Source: Thermoplasmata archaeon
Lineage (GTDB): Archaea; Thermoplasmatota; Thermoplasmata; UBA184
Reading direction: 5' to 3'
Length of the DNA stretch: 8,988 bases
Assembly: GCA_030039915.1 (NCBI GenBank)
Contig: JASHUP010000022.1
Location: 1 to 8,988 of the forward strand
Shown here one piece after another: positions 1-6,995 of this stretch (the first letter of the stretch is position 1; each line of letters opens with the position of its first letter). The notes below the pieces were generated by a model. The model made no database searches. It was given only the letters and a program-made list of their open reading frames with translations, and was not told the origin of the DNA. The position numbers and the translations under genes are program-made.

Positions 1-1484
1 GGATGGAGGGAATCCAGGATTGGTGCATCTCGCGCCAAGTCCTCTGGGGCCACCCGGTCCCCGTGTCTCGCTGTCGAGCGTGTCGGCACGAGGTCGTCTC
101 GGTCGAACCGCCGACCGTCTGCGACCAGTGTGGCTCCGTCGACCTCGAGGCCGACCCGGACGTGCTCGACACCTGGTTCACGTCGTGGCTCTGGCCGTTC
201 ATGGTGCTCGGCTGGCCGGATTCGACCGCCGACCTCGCGCACTACTACCCGACCAACGTCCTCGTCACGGGTCGCGATATCATGTTCTTCTGGGTCGCCC
301 GGATGATGATGTCCGGCTACTACTTCCGGGACGCACGTCCGTTCTCCGACGTCTACTTCACGGGGATGATCCGGGACGAACAGGGTCGACGGATGTCGAA
401 GCATCTCGGGAACTCTCCCGAGCCGCTCGACCTCATCCGCGAGCGGGGCGCGGACGCGCTCCGCTTCGCGCTCGTGTTCCCGAACCCGACCGAGGAGGAC
501 GGACCGTTCGGTGCGGCGGCCCTCGACGGCGGAAGGAACTTCCTCACGAAGGTCTGGAACCTCGTGCGGTTCAGCCTCTCCTTCGTCCCCCCGGGAACGC
601 CGCCCCCGTCCGGACCCCCGACCCTCCCGGGCACGACCGCGCTCGAGAACCGCTGGGTCCTCTCGCGGTACCATCGCGCGGTCGAAGAGGTCGACCGCGC
701 GATCGCGGAGTTCCGGTTCTCCCAGGCGGCGGGCGCGCTCTACGACTTCCTCTGGCACGACCTCGCGGACCGCTACGTCGAGATCGCGAAGGAGTCCCTG
801 CTCGGGCGCCGGGGCGAACCCGCGCGGAGGGAGGCGTCCGCGACGCTCCTCTTCGTGGTCGAGCGTTCGCTTCGGTTGCTCCACCCGTTCGTGCCCCATG
901 TGACGGAAGAGCTCTGGCACGCACTACCGCACCCCGATTCCCTGTTGGCCACGGCGGCATGGCCCCGACCGCAGGAGGCACCCTCCGACCCGGCCGCCGA
1001 GCTCGAGATGGAACCGGTGCTCGAGACCGTACGGCTCCTGCGGAATCTGCGGGCAGAAGAGAAAGTCCCCGTCGAAGCCATCCCCAAGGCATGGGTCCGC
1101 CCGGCCGGGCCGGAGGTCGCGCGCGTGCTCGCGAACGAGCGGGACACCGTCGAGCGCCTCGCTCGGGTCCGTCCGCTCGTGCTCTTGGCTGGAGGGGACG
1201 AGTCGCCGCCCAACACCGGTCGTCGGGTCGCCGCCTTTGGCGAATGCTTCATCGAACGCCCCGTCGCCTCGGGCGCCACCGCGGAGGCGCTCCTTCGGGA
1301 GCGGGAGAAGCTCGCCGGCCTTCTTCAGAAGACACGCGCTCGGCTCGCCGACCCAGGGTTTCGGGGGCACGCCCCGCCGGACGTCGTTCGCGAGGCCGAG
1401 GAGAAGGCGACGGAGCTCACCGAGCGGGTCCGACGCATCGACGAACACTTGAAGCAGGACGGCTCGTCCCCGCCCGTACCATGA
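1..1484 (+). CDS. valS: Valyl-tRNA synthetase, C-terminal part (5' end outside window)
   Basis: Charges tRNA-Val with valine in the cytoplasm; class I synthetase. The reading frame is open at the left edge: the first full codon, ATG at 3, is internal, because the partial codon before it would give the W of the family's W-M-x-x-I-Q-D-W-C-I-S-R-Q block. The N-terminal HIGH region and most of the editing domain are therefore missing. Numbering from that Met: Cys24/27 and Cys40/43 form a zinc-knuckle-like pair; DVLDTWF follows at 53-59 and the TGRDIMFFWVAR block at 89-100. The KMSKS loop reads RMSKH (130-134), followed by LGNSP. An all-helical anticodon-binding domain spans about 214-400. A C-terminal coiled coil at about 425-484 contains the DPGFRGHAP segment typical of the Val_tRNA-synt_C arm of bacterial-type ValRS. 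The stop overlaps the next start (ATGA), so it is co-transcribed with the aldo/keto reductase. ValRS identity is secure; the bacterial flavour is inference. Confidence 0.97.
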   Translation, partial: MEGIQDWCISRQVLWGHPVPVSRCRACRHEVVSVEPPTVCDQCGSVDLEADPDVLDTWFTSWLWPFMVLGWPDSTADLAHYYPTNVLVTGRDIMFFWVARMMMSGYYFRDARPFSDVYFTGMIRDEQGRRMSKHLGNSPEPLDLIRERGADALRFALVFPNPTEEDGPFGAAALDGGRNFLTKVWNLVRFSLSFVPPGTPPPSGPPTLPGTTALENRWVLSRYHRAVEEVDRAIAEFRFSQAAGALYDFLWHDLADRYVEIAKESLLGRRGEPARREASATLLFVVERSLRLLHPFVPHVTEELWHALPHPDSLLATAAWPRPQEAPSDPAAELEMEPVLETVRLLRNLRAEEKVPVEAIPKAWVRPAGPEVARVLANERDTVERLARVRPLVLLAGGDESPPNTGRRVAAFGECFIERPVASGATAEALLREREKLAGLLQKTRARLADPGFRGHAPPDVVREAEEKATELTERVRRIDEHLKQDGSSPPVP

Positions 1485-2494
1485 CCCCCAGCGCTCGGGC
1501 CCCTCGCCCGCCGAAAGCGAGCCCCAAATCGAAGAAACGCGCGACGTCGACCACCCCGACTCCCCTGGTCGAGATCGAGGAGATCGAACTCGCCGGCGGC
1601 GGTCGCCCGCATCCCGCGCTCGGCCTCGGCCTCTGGGCGCTGGGCCGCTGGACGCCCGAGGATGAAGCCCGCACGAAGGCGACAATCGGCCGCGCCTACG
1701 AGCGGGGGATCCGATGGTTCGACTCCGCCGAGGTGTACGGGAACGGTCGGTCGGAGCGGATCCTGGGAGAGGTGCTCGCGCGAGTACCCGGCGCCGCTCC
1801 CGACGCGTATGTCGTGACGAAGGTCGCCTGGGACCATCTGCGCCCCGCCCAGGTTCGAGCCGCGATCATCGGGAGCCTCGAGAAGCTCGCGCGCCGCTCG
1901 GTCGACCTCTATCTCATCCATGGGCCGGACGCGCGCGTCCCCCTCGCGGAGACGATGCCGGCCCTCGAGGCTCTCTGGAAGGAGGGGAAGGTACGTGCGA
2001 TCGGCGTCTCCAACTTCTCGGTCGAGGAGCTCGAGGAGGCGGCTCGTCACCTCAGCGAGGCGAAGATCGCCGTCAATCAGCTGCGCTACAACCTCTTCCT
2101 GCGCGACGACGTCGACCCGGTGCAGGAGTACTGCCGCTCCCACGGAATCCTGATCGAAGCCTACACTCCGCTCGCGCGGGGGCTTCTGCACGGCCGCTAT
2201 CTCGACGGGGCGAAGGTGCCCCGAGAGGTCCGCCAGTTCGCGCACCGCCTCTTCGAACCGGACATCTTACCCGAGATGCTCGAACGCGGCCGGGCCCTGC
2301 GCGACCTCGCGAACGACAACCACGTCCCTCTCGGGTCGATCGCGCTCCACTGGCTGCGCAAGATGGGCGCCGCCCCGCTGATCGGGGCGAGCCGCCCCCA
2401 GCAGATCGACGAGAACCTGGCGGCGTGGGCGGTCCGACCCCCGGACCGGGTCCTCGACCGGGCCGACCGGATCGCCCGGGGCGACCGTGCTTAG
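1481..2494 (+). CDS. Aldo/keto reductase family oxidoreductase
   Basis: Predicted cytoplasmic NAD(P)H-dependent carbonyl reductase or alcohol dehydrogenase with a TIM barrel, 337 aa. The start is the ATG that overlaps the valS stop (ATGA); the frame is open far upstream but the protein similarity begins only here. Residues 1-28 are a Lys/Pro/Thr-rich, probably disordered tail not usual for the family. The barrel begins near LGLGLWALG (47-55). The catalytic tetrad is visible: Asp81 in WFDSAE, Tyr86 in EVYGNG, Lys114 in VVTKV, His147 in LIHGPD. KVRAIGVSNFS at 170-180 is a family signature, NQLRYN (199-204) lies on a later strand, and GASRPQQIDEN (302-312) is the C-terminal cofactor phosphate-binding segment. 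Length is typical for the family. The substrate cannot be deduced. It sits between valS and a HAD phosphatase with overlaps at both ends, so it is translationally coupled; no pathway link to valine charging is evident. Confidence 0.95.
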   Translation: MTPSARAPRPPKASPKSKKRATSTTPTPLVEIEEIELAGGGRPHPALGLGLWALGRWTPEDEARTKATIGRAYERGIRWFDSAEVYGNGRSERILGEVLARVPGAAPDAYVVTKVAWDHLRPAQVRAAIIGSLEKLARRSVDLYLIHGPDARVPLAETMPALEALWKEGKVRAIGVSNFSVEELEEAARHLSEAKIAVNQLRYNLFLRDDVDPVQEYCRSHGILIEAYTPLARGLLHGRYLDGAKVPREVRQFAHRLFEPDILPEMLERGRALRDLANDNHVPLGSIALHWLRKMGAAPLIGASRPQQIDENLAAWAVRPPDRVLDRADRIARGDRA

Positions 2495-3146
2495 GCTCGT
2501 CGCCCTCGACATGGACGGCACCCTCGTGGACGTCTCGAGCTCGTGGCACGTCGTGCACCAGCATTTCGGCGACCGCAACGACGAAGGGCTCCGTCGCTTC
2601 CTCGCGAACGAGATCGATGACGAGGAGTTCATCCGCAGCGACGTGCGGATCTGGAAACGGCACGCCCCCGGGCTGACGGTGTTCGATCTCGAGCGCATCC
2701 TCGCGCCGGTGCCCCTCATGCCCGGGGCGGCGGAGCTGATCGACGGCATCCATGCGCTCGGCGCCCGAGCGGCGATCGTGAGCGGAGGGCTCGACATCCT
2801 CGCCCGACGGATCGCGCGGGAGCTCGGAATCGAGGTCGCGCTCGCGAACGGGCTTCGCGTGGACGCGGAGGGGCGCCTCACGGGAGAGGGGATCGTGCGG
2901 GTCCCGATCCACGGGAAAGAGGGCGTGCTCGCCGGCCTCCAGGACCAACTCGGCGTGACGCCGCGCGAAACGGCGTCCGTCGGGAATTCGGAGATCGACG
3001 TCGGCCTCTTCCGGCGCAGCCACGTCGGCGTCGCCTTCCTGCCCGAAGACGAGGACGTGCGGGGCGCGGCGACCGCGGTCGTGACGGAGCGCAACCTCGC
3101 CCGTGTCCTGGACACGCTCGGCGAGTTCGGACCTCCCCCGGGTTGA
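2487..3146 (+). CDS. HAD-superfamily phosphatase, phosphoserine phosphatase (SerB)-like
   Basis: Predicted Mg-dependent phosphomonoesterase, 219 aa. The GTG start at 2487 overlaps the aldo/keto reductase gene by 8 nt and places the catalytic motif at the very N terminus as expected; no upstream alternative makes better sense. Motif I is DMDGT with nucleophile Asp8 and acid/base Asp10. Motif II is IVSGG with Ser99. Motif III is Lys144 in HGKEG. Motif IV is VGNSEID with Asp171. Residues 17-75 form a helical cap (C1 type), as in SerB-like proteins. Motif IV has Asn167 where many SerB proteins have the first Asp of GDGxxD, so phosphoserine specificity is not assured; other archaeal SerB-like HADs act on diverse phosphate esters. 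It is the last gene of the valS cluster; a promoter for the next gene follows at once. The HAD phosphatase call is firm, the substrate is unknown. Confidence 0.92.
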   Translation: MLRLVALDMDGTLVDVSSSWHVVHQHFGDRNDEGLRRFLANEIDDEEFIRSDVRIWKRHAPGLTVFDLERILAPVPLMPGAAELIDGIHALGARAAIVSGGLDILARRIARELGIEVALANGLRVDAEGRLTGEGIVRVPIHGKEGVLAGLQDQLGVTPRETASVGNSEIDVGLFRRSHVGVAFLPEDEDVRGAATAVVTERNLARVLDTLGEFGPPPG

Positions 3147-3150
3147 GCGG

Positions 3151-3162
3151 ATATCCTTTTAC
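3151..3162 (+). promoter_or_regulatory. TATA-box-like promoter element for the aIF2-beta gene
   Basis: An A/T-rich patch (ATATCCTTTTAC) sits in a 42-nt gap that is otherwise G+C rich. Its TTTTA core lies about 30 nt before the ATG at 3189, where an archaeal TATA box would put transcription start within a few nt of that ATG. This argues against the in-frame GTG at 3177, which would lie upstream of the predicted transcript start. A GAGG (3179-3182), 6 nt before the ATG, could be a weak Shine-Dalgarno if a short leader exists. Confidence 0.55.
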
Positions 3163-3188
3163 TCCCCCGCTCGGTCGTGAGGGATCGA

Positions 3189-3806
3189 ATGGAGTCCTAC
3201 CAGGCCCTTCTGGCTCGCGCGCACGAGAAACTGCCACCGGTCCGCACGGGCGGCGAGCGCTTCCAGGTGCCCGAGCCGGACGTGATGACCGACGGAAAGA
3301 ACACGGTGATCCGCAACTTCCAGGAGATCACCGGCGTGCTCCGGCGCGACCCGGCGCACGTCATCGGTTTCCTGGCGAAGGAGTTCGGGTGCCCCGGGGT
3401 GCTCGACCTCCCGAGAGGAGTGCTCAAGTCGCGGCTCGCGAAGGACCAGATCGCCGCGCGGCTCCGCGACTACACCGTCAAGTACGTGATCTGCTCGGAG
3501 TGCAAGCGGCCGGATACGCACCTCCAGAAGGAGGGTCGCCTCACGCTCCTCGTCTGCGAGGCGTGCGGTGCCCAGCGGCCCGTCACGGTCCGTAAGGTCG
3601 TGACCCCCGAGAAGCCCAAGACGCCGGTCGTGGTCGGCGAGGTCTACCACCTCACGATCGAGGACGTGGGACGCCGAGGCGACGGGGTCGCGAAGAAGGA
3701 AGGGTTCGTCATCTTCGTCACCGGGGCGAACCAGCGCGGCATGTCGGTGAAGGCGAAGATCACGAAGGTCCTCGGCAACAACGCGTACGCCGTCGTCGAG
3801 CCGTAG
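3189..3806 (+). CDS. eif2b: Translation initiation factor aIF2 subunit beta with C-terminal TRAM domain
   Basis: Beta subunit of the archaeal aIF2 heterotrimer, which delivers initiator Met-tRNA to the small ribosomal subunit. 205 aa from the ATG at 3189; an in-frame GTG 12 nt upstream is less likely from promoter spacing. Residues 1-20 form the N-terminal helix that contacts the gamma subunit. Residues about 36-98 form the alpha/beta domain (GKNTVIRNF at 36-44). A zinc ribbon follows with Cys102/105 and Cys123/126 (CSEC, CEAC). Residues about 146-205 are a TRAM domain (GEVYHLTIEDVGRRGDGVAK; ITKVLGNNAYAVV), a small RNA-binding beta-barrel. The longer aIF2-beta with TRAM is known from haloarchaea and some methanogens, so the fusion itself is not new; many archaea have only about 140 aa. 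Six nt separate it from the presenilin-like gene, implying co-transcription. Confidence 0.97.
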   Translation: MESYQALLARAHEKLPPVRTGGERFQVPEPDVMTDGKNTVIRNFQEITGVLRRDPAHVIGFLAKEFGCPGVLDLPRGVLKSRLAKDQIAARLRDYTVKYVICSECKRPDTHLQKEGRLTLLVCEACGAQRPVTVRKVVTPEKPKTPVVVGEVYHLTIEDVGRRGDGVAKKEGFVIFVTGANQRGMSVKAKITKVLGNNAYAVVEP

Positions 3807-3812
3807 CGGGCC

Positions 3813-4781
3813 ATGCGGAGCCTCCGCTGGATGGGCCTGCTCGGGCTCTACGTCGGAGCCCAGGTCGTGGCCCTCGCCCTCGCGAACCCGTTCCGGTCGG
3901 CCGGGCTTTCGTCCACCTCGAACCCCCAGAGCCCGACGGCGCCGATCTTCATCCTGGTCGTCATCGTGGTCGCGCCGCTCTTCATCCTCTTCTTCGCTCG
4001 ACAGCGCGGCGGGGTCGCGGCGCTGCGGCACGTGATCCTGCTCGGGATCGCGGGGGCCCTCTACGTCACGCTGTTCGCAACGTTCTCGGTCCTGCCGACC
4101 GGCTCGTTCCTGCTCGCGCCGTACCCCGCCGAGTTCGTCTTCCAGCCGGCGCTCATCTACGCCGCGATCGTGAGCGCGGGACTCTACTTCGCGCTCCTCG
4201 TGGAGCCGCAGTGGTACATCGTCGACCTCGTCGGCTTCCTGGCGGCCGGTTCGCTGATCGCGATCCTGGGGATCTCTTTCGGTATCCTTCCCGCGTTCAT
4301 CCTGCTCATCGCGCTGATGATCTACGACGCGATCGCGGTCTACCGAACGAAGCACATGGTCTCGCTCGCCGACGTCGTCGTCGACATGAAGCTCCCGATC
4401 CTCATGGTCATGCCCGACTCGGCCGATTATGACTATACGCAGGCTCCGAACCTCGTTGAACAACGAAGCCGGCCCGTCGAGGAGCGGCCGGCGCTCTTCA
4501 TGGGCCTCGGGGACGTGGTCATTCCGGGAACCCTGGTCGTCTCGGCCTTCGTCTGGCTCCCGACCGCCCCGCACCTGCTCGGGGTCGGGGCGAATCTCTG
4601 GGCCGCGCTCGGCGCGCTCGTCGGCTCGCTCGTCGGCTACGGGGTCCTGATGCGACTCGTGCTGCGGGGGAACCCCCAGGCGGGGCTCCCGCTCCTGAAC
4701 GGCGGCGCGCTCGTGGGCTACGCGGTGGTCTACCTGCTCCTCTTCCATTCCGTGACGCTCGGTCTCACGGGAGCGCTTTAA
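3813..4781 (+). CDS. Presenilin/signal peptide peptidase-family intramembrane aspartyl protease
   Basis: Archaeal homologue of presenilin and signal peptide peptidase, which cleaves peptide bonds inside membrane segments; 322 aa, about nine hydrophobic segments. Segments visible by eye: 8-25, 43-62, 72-93, 112-130, 133-153, 155-175, 236-252, 260-283 and 298-315. The two catalytic aspartates are present: Asp172 in the YD motif (MIYDAIAVY) and Asp234 in the GxGD motif (MGLGDVV). Between them is a hydrophilic, D/Y/E-rich loop (about 198-226), as in archaeal presenilin homologues. The third signature, PAL, appears as QAGLP (289-293) rather than strict P-A-L. The ATG start is 6 nt after the aIF2-beta stop; Met7 is a possible alternative. 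Physiological substrates of archaeal members are unknown. Family assignment is firm; activity is inference. Confidence 0.93.
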   Translation: MRSLRWMGLLGLYVGAQVVALALANPFRSAGLSSTSNPQSPTAPIFILVVIVVAPLFILFFARQRGGVAALRHVILLGIAGALYVTLFATFSVLPTGSFLLAPYPAEFVFQPALIYAAIVSAGLYFALLVEPQWYIVDLVGFLAAGSLIAILGISFGILPAFILLIALMIYDAIAVYRTKHMVSLADVVVDMKLPILMVMPDSADYDYTQAPNLVEQRSRPVEERPALFMGLGDVVIPGTLVVSAFVWLPTAPHLLGVGANLWAALGALVGSLVGYGVLMRLVLRGNPQAGLPLLNGGALVGYAVVYLLLFHSVTLGLTGAL

Positions 4782-4783
4782 CC
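4776..4783 (+). promoter_or_regulatory. TATA-box-like element upstream of deoxyhypusine synthase
   Basis: CTTTAACC overlaps the stop codon (TAA, 4779-4781) of the presenilin-like gene and is the only A/T-rich patch in the 22-nt gap. Its centre is about 25 nt before the ATG at 4804, the spacing expected when transcription starts at the start codon itself (leaderless mRNA). No Shine-Dalgarno is visible before 4804. The gene may thus be transcribed separately as well as by read-through. Confidence 0.5.
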
Positions 4784-4803
4784 GCGCTCGACTCCCCAGC
4801 GAC

Positions 4804-5742
4804 ATGCCCCGCAAGGTCGAGGACGTTCGGATCGACGACGCTCCCTCGCTCGACACGCTCGTGCGACGGCTCGAGGCGGGCGGCGGGTTCAGCGCGAAGG
4901 AGGTCGCGGCCGGCGTCGACCTGCTCGCCCGCATCCTCTCCGACCGCGAGATGACCCGATTCCTCTCCTTCCCGGCGGATATCGTCGCGACCGGGACCCG
5001 CGGGGTCCTCGCCACGCTCGTCCGGGAGGGGTACGTGGACGCCGTGATCACCACGTGCGGCACCCTCGATCACGACCTCGCCCGGTCGTTCCGGCCGTAC
5101 TATCACGGAGAGTGGGACCTGGACGACGCCGCTCTCCATCGCCGCCACCTCTACCGGCTCGGGAACCTCGTCATTCCCGAGGCGAACTACGGTGCGATCA
5201 TCGAGACGAAAATGCGGAAGATCCTCGACCGGCTCTGGGCGGGGGGGACGCGAGCGCTCTCGACGCGGGCCCTCTCCGCCGCGATCGGCGAGGCGATCCC
5301 CCCGAGGGAGCGGTCGAGCATCCTGCGCGCCGCGTTCGAGCGGAAGGTGCCCGTCATCGTCCCGGGGATCACGGACGGAGCGGTCGGCTCCCAGGTCTGG
5401 CTCTACTGGCAGGACCATCGGTCCCTCTCGTTCGACCTCCTGTCGGACGAGCAGCTCCTCTCGGACCTCGTCTACGGTGCGAAGCGCGCGGGCGCAGTGA
5501 TGCTGGGGGGCGGCATCTCGAAGCACCACACGATCTGGTGGAACCAGTTCCGCGACGGCCTCGACGCCGCGCTCTACCTCACGACCGCGGTCGAATGGGA
5601 CGGCAGTCTTTCCGGAGCGCGAACCCGCGAGGCGGTCTCGTGGGGAAAGGTCAAGGCGACGGCCCGGCACACGACCGTGACCGGCGACGTGACCGTCCTC
5701 TTCCCGCTGATGGTCGGCGCGGCGCTCGAGCGGATCCGGTAG
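4804..5742 (+). CDS. dys: Deoxyhypusine synthase
   Basis: Uses NAD and spermidine to transfer an aminobutyl group to one lysine of translation factor aIF5A, the first step of hypusine formation; cytoplasmic homotetramer in known members. 312 aa, the usual archaeal length. Blocks typical of the family are present: SSG-like ATGTRG (62-67), VITTCGTLDHD (81-91), GNLVIPEANYG (120-130), PVIVPGITDGAVGSQ (183-197), GGGISKHH (235-242) with His241 at the active-site position, EWDGSLSGARTREAVSWGK (264-282) with catalytic Lys282. All key residues appear intact, so an active enzyme is expected. The start ATG at 4804 fits the N-terminal alignment and promoter spacing. Its neighbours are translation genes (aIF2-beta, ValRS), but the aIF5A gene is not in the window. 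It ends convergent with the minus-strand enolase-superfamily gene, 21 nt apart. Confidence 0.97.
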   Translation: MPRKVEDVRIDDAPSLDTLVRRLEAGGGFSAKEVAAGVDLLARILSDREMTRFLSFPADIVATGTRGVLATLVREGYVDAVITTCGTLDHDLARSFRPYYHGEWDLDDAALHRRHLYRLGNLVIPEANYGAIIETKMRKILDRLWAGGTRALSTRALSAAIGEAIPPRERSSILRAAFERKVPVIVPGITDGAVGSQVWLYWQDHRSLSFDLLSDEQLLSDLVYGAKRAGAVMLGGGISKHHTIWWNQFRDGLDAALYLTTAVEWDGSLSGARTREAVSWGKVKATARHTTVTGDVTVLFPLMVGAALERIR

Positions 5743-5757
5743 CCCAAGGGGACCCAC

Positions 5758-5771
5758 GGCCCTTCAGGGCC
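5758..5771. terminator. Small hairpin between convergent genes (possible terminator)
   Basis: GGCCC-TTCA-GGGCC forms a perfect 5-bp stem (6 bp if the loop is closed further) in the 21-nt gap between the convergent dys and menC-like genes; it includes the menC-like stop codon (complement of 5764-5766). No T-run follows on either strand, and archaeal termination usually depends on T-rich tracts, so the role is uncertain. Confidence 0.25.
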
Positions 5772-6879
5772 GGAAGGTTCGTGAGGCCGTGCGGTGCCGT
5801 CGAAGCGTTCGCTCGACCACCTCGACACCGATCCCGCGACCTCGGGGCACCTCGAGGGTGCTGCCCGGCCCGAGCACGAACGGCGGATCGATGAGGTCTT
5901 CGTGATAGTACCGGTCGCTCGCGGAGAGGTCGGCGGGAAGGACGAAGGGGGCGGTCGAGGCGAGGGCGACGTTGTGCGCGCGCCCGACGCCGGACTCGAG
6001 CATCCCTCCGATCCACGAGGGGACTCGGTCGCGGGCGGCACGTTGCGCGAGGGAAGCGCCGACCGAGATGCCTCCGACGCGCGCCACCTTCACGTTGAGA
6101 CTCGTGATCGCGCGGGCATCGAGGGCGTCGTCGAGCGAGGGCACGTCGACGATCGATTCATCGAGACAGACCCGGAACGGCGCTCCCCGCGCCAGTTCGG
6201 CGTGCGCGCGGATCGCGCGCTCTCGGAACGGCTGTTCGACCTGGGCTACCCGGTACCGCTCGGCCCATCGTCGGATGGTCTTGCCCGCGGTCACCGGATA
6301 CGCCTGGTTCGCGTCGATCCAGAGTTCGACCTCGGGGAACTCGCGGCGGACAGCCCCGACCGGCCCCGCATCCCAGCCGGGCCGAACCTTGAGCTTGATC
6401 CGACCGTAGCCGGCGTCGAGATATCGAGCTACCCGGTCCACGAGCTTGGGGATCGTCGGCTGGATCCCCACGCTGACACCCACTCGCACCCGGCGTCGCC
6501 GGCCCCCGAGGGCCCGGGAAAGGGCGAGCCCTCGCTCGCGGGCTTGCGCGTCGTGGAGTGCGAGCTCGACCGCGGCCTTGGCCATGGGATGGCCCCGGTA
6601 CCTCTCCGCCTCGCGGAGGAACCGTTCGGGGGTCGGCGTCCGCATTCGGAAGAGGAGCGGGACCAAGCGCTCCGAGATCATCCAACGGGCCGTCGCCACG
6701 CTCTCGGAGGAGTAGAGAGGGTCGACCGCCGCCGCACACTCGCCCCAACCTTCCTCGCCGGATCGGGTCGTCAGGTGGACCAGGAGAAATCTTCGGCGGT
6801 GCTCGACCCCAAAGCTCGTCTCGAACGGCTCCACCAGTCGCAGTTCCACTTCGTCCAGACGGACCGACGTGAGCTGCAT
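5764..6879 (-). CDS. menC: Enolase-superfamily o-succinylbenzoate synthase / N-acylamino acid racemase-type enzyme
   Basis: Member of the muconate-lactonizing subgroup of the enolase superfamily. The closest pattern is the MenC type that dehydrates SHCHC to o-succinylbenzoate in menaquinone synthesis and often also racemizes N-acylamino acids. 371 aa from the ATG at 6879; the frame runs on upstream through the antisense of the tRNA gene, but the protein similarity starts here. N-terminal capping domain: PFETSFGVEHRRR (18-30), GWGECAA (44-50), DPLYSSE (53-59), RGHPMAKAAVE (95-105). Barrel: KxK catalytic motif Lys162/Lys164 in RIKLKVRPGWD; metal ligands Asp189 (WIDAN), Glu215 (VEQPF), Asp240 (CLDES); second-side Lys264 (LNVKVARVGG). 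GGMLESGVGRAHN (291-303) and DLSASDRYY (317-325) are strong family blocks. No other menaquinone genes lie nearby, so racemase versus OSBS function is open. Its promoter faces the tRNA region. Confidence 0.93.
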   Translation of the reverse strand: MQLTSVRLDEVELRLVEPFETSFGVEHRRRFLLVHLTTRSGEEGWGECAAAVDPLYSSESVATARWMISERLVPLLFRMRTPTPERFLREAERYRGHPMAKAAVELALHDAQARERGLALSRALGGRRRRVRVGVSVGIQPTIPKLVDRVARYLDAGYGRIKLKVRPGWDAGPVGAVRREFPEVELWIDANQAYPVTAGKTIRRWAERYRVAQVEQPFRERAIRAHAELARGAPFRVCLDESIVDVPSLDDALDARAITSLNVKVARVGGISVGASLAQRAARDRVPSWIGGMLESGVGRAHNVALASTAPFVLPADLSASDRYYHEDLIDPPFVLGPGSTLEVPRGRGIGVEVVERTLRRHRTASRTFRP

Positions 6880-6906
6880 GACGACCTCGATCGAACCCCG
6901 CGTTCC

Positions 6907-6914
6907 TACATAAG
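6907..6914 (-). promoter_or_regulatory. TATA-box-like element for the menC-like gene
   Basis: Read on the minus strand this is CTTATGTA, centred about 31 nt before the ATG at 6879, which predicts transcription start about 5 nt before the start codon. A GAGGT sequence (complement of 6884-6888), 4 nt before the ATG, could act as a short Shine-Dalgarno, but it lies at the very predicted transcript end, so start recognition may be leaderless. Confidence 0.5.
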
Positions 6915-6955
6915 AGAGGAACCGGGACGGAGCACGCGACGGCGCTCGGTCGCGA

Positions 6956-6964
6956 GGCTTTATC
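6956..6964 (+). promoter_or_regulatory. TATA-box-like element upstream of tRNA-Lys
   Basis: GGCTTTATC lies about 36 nt before the mature 5' end of the tRNA, which places transcription start roughly 10 nt upstream of it, leaving a short leader for RNase P. It is the best A/T-rich box in the 116-nt divergent gap shared with the menC-like promoter. Confidence 0.5.
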
Positions 6965-6995
6965 TCTTGAATCCTCGTCGGGCCGCCCCGCTCGT

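Noticed and set aside
20..1480. Long open frame in phase with the aldo/keto reductase, running through valS
   Set aside because: The translation is Arg/Pro-rich and family-less; it is a high-G+C shadow of valS. The reductase starts at 1481.
4453..4466. Perfect inverted repeat CGTTG-AA-CAACG inside the presenilin-like gene
   Set aside because: Short, lies within the coding sequence of the variable loop, and has no sign of regulatory context.
3159..5063. Very long minus-strand open frame opposite aIF2-beta, the presenilin homologue and dys
   Set aside because: Asp/Glu/Arg-rich low-complexity translation typical of antisense frames in G+C-rich genes; the plus strand carries three secure families there.
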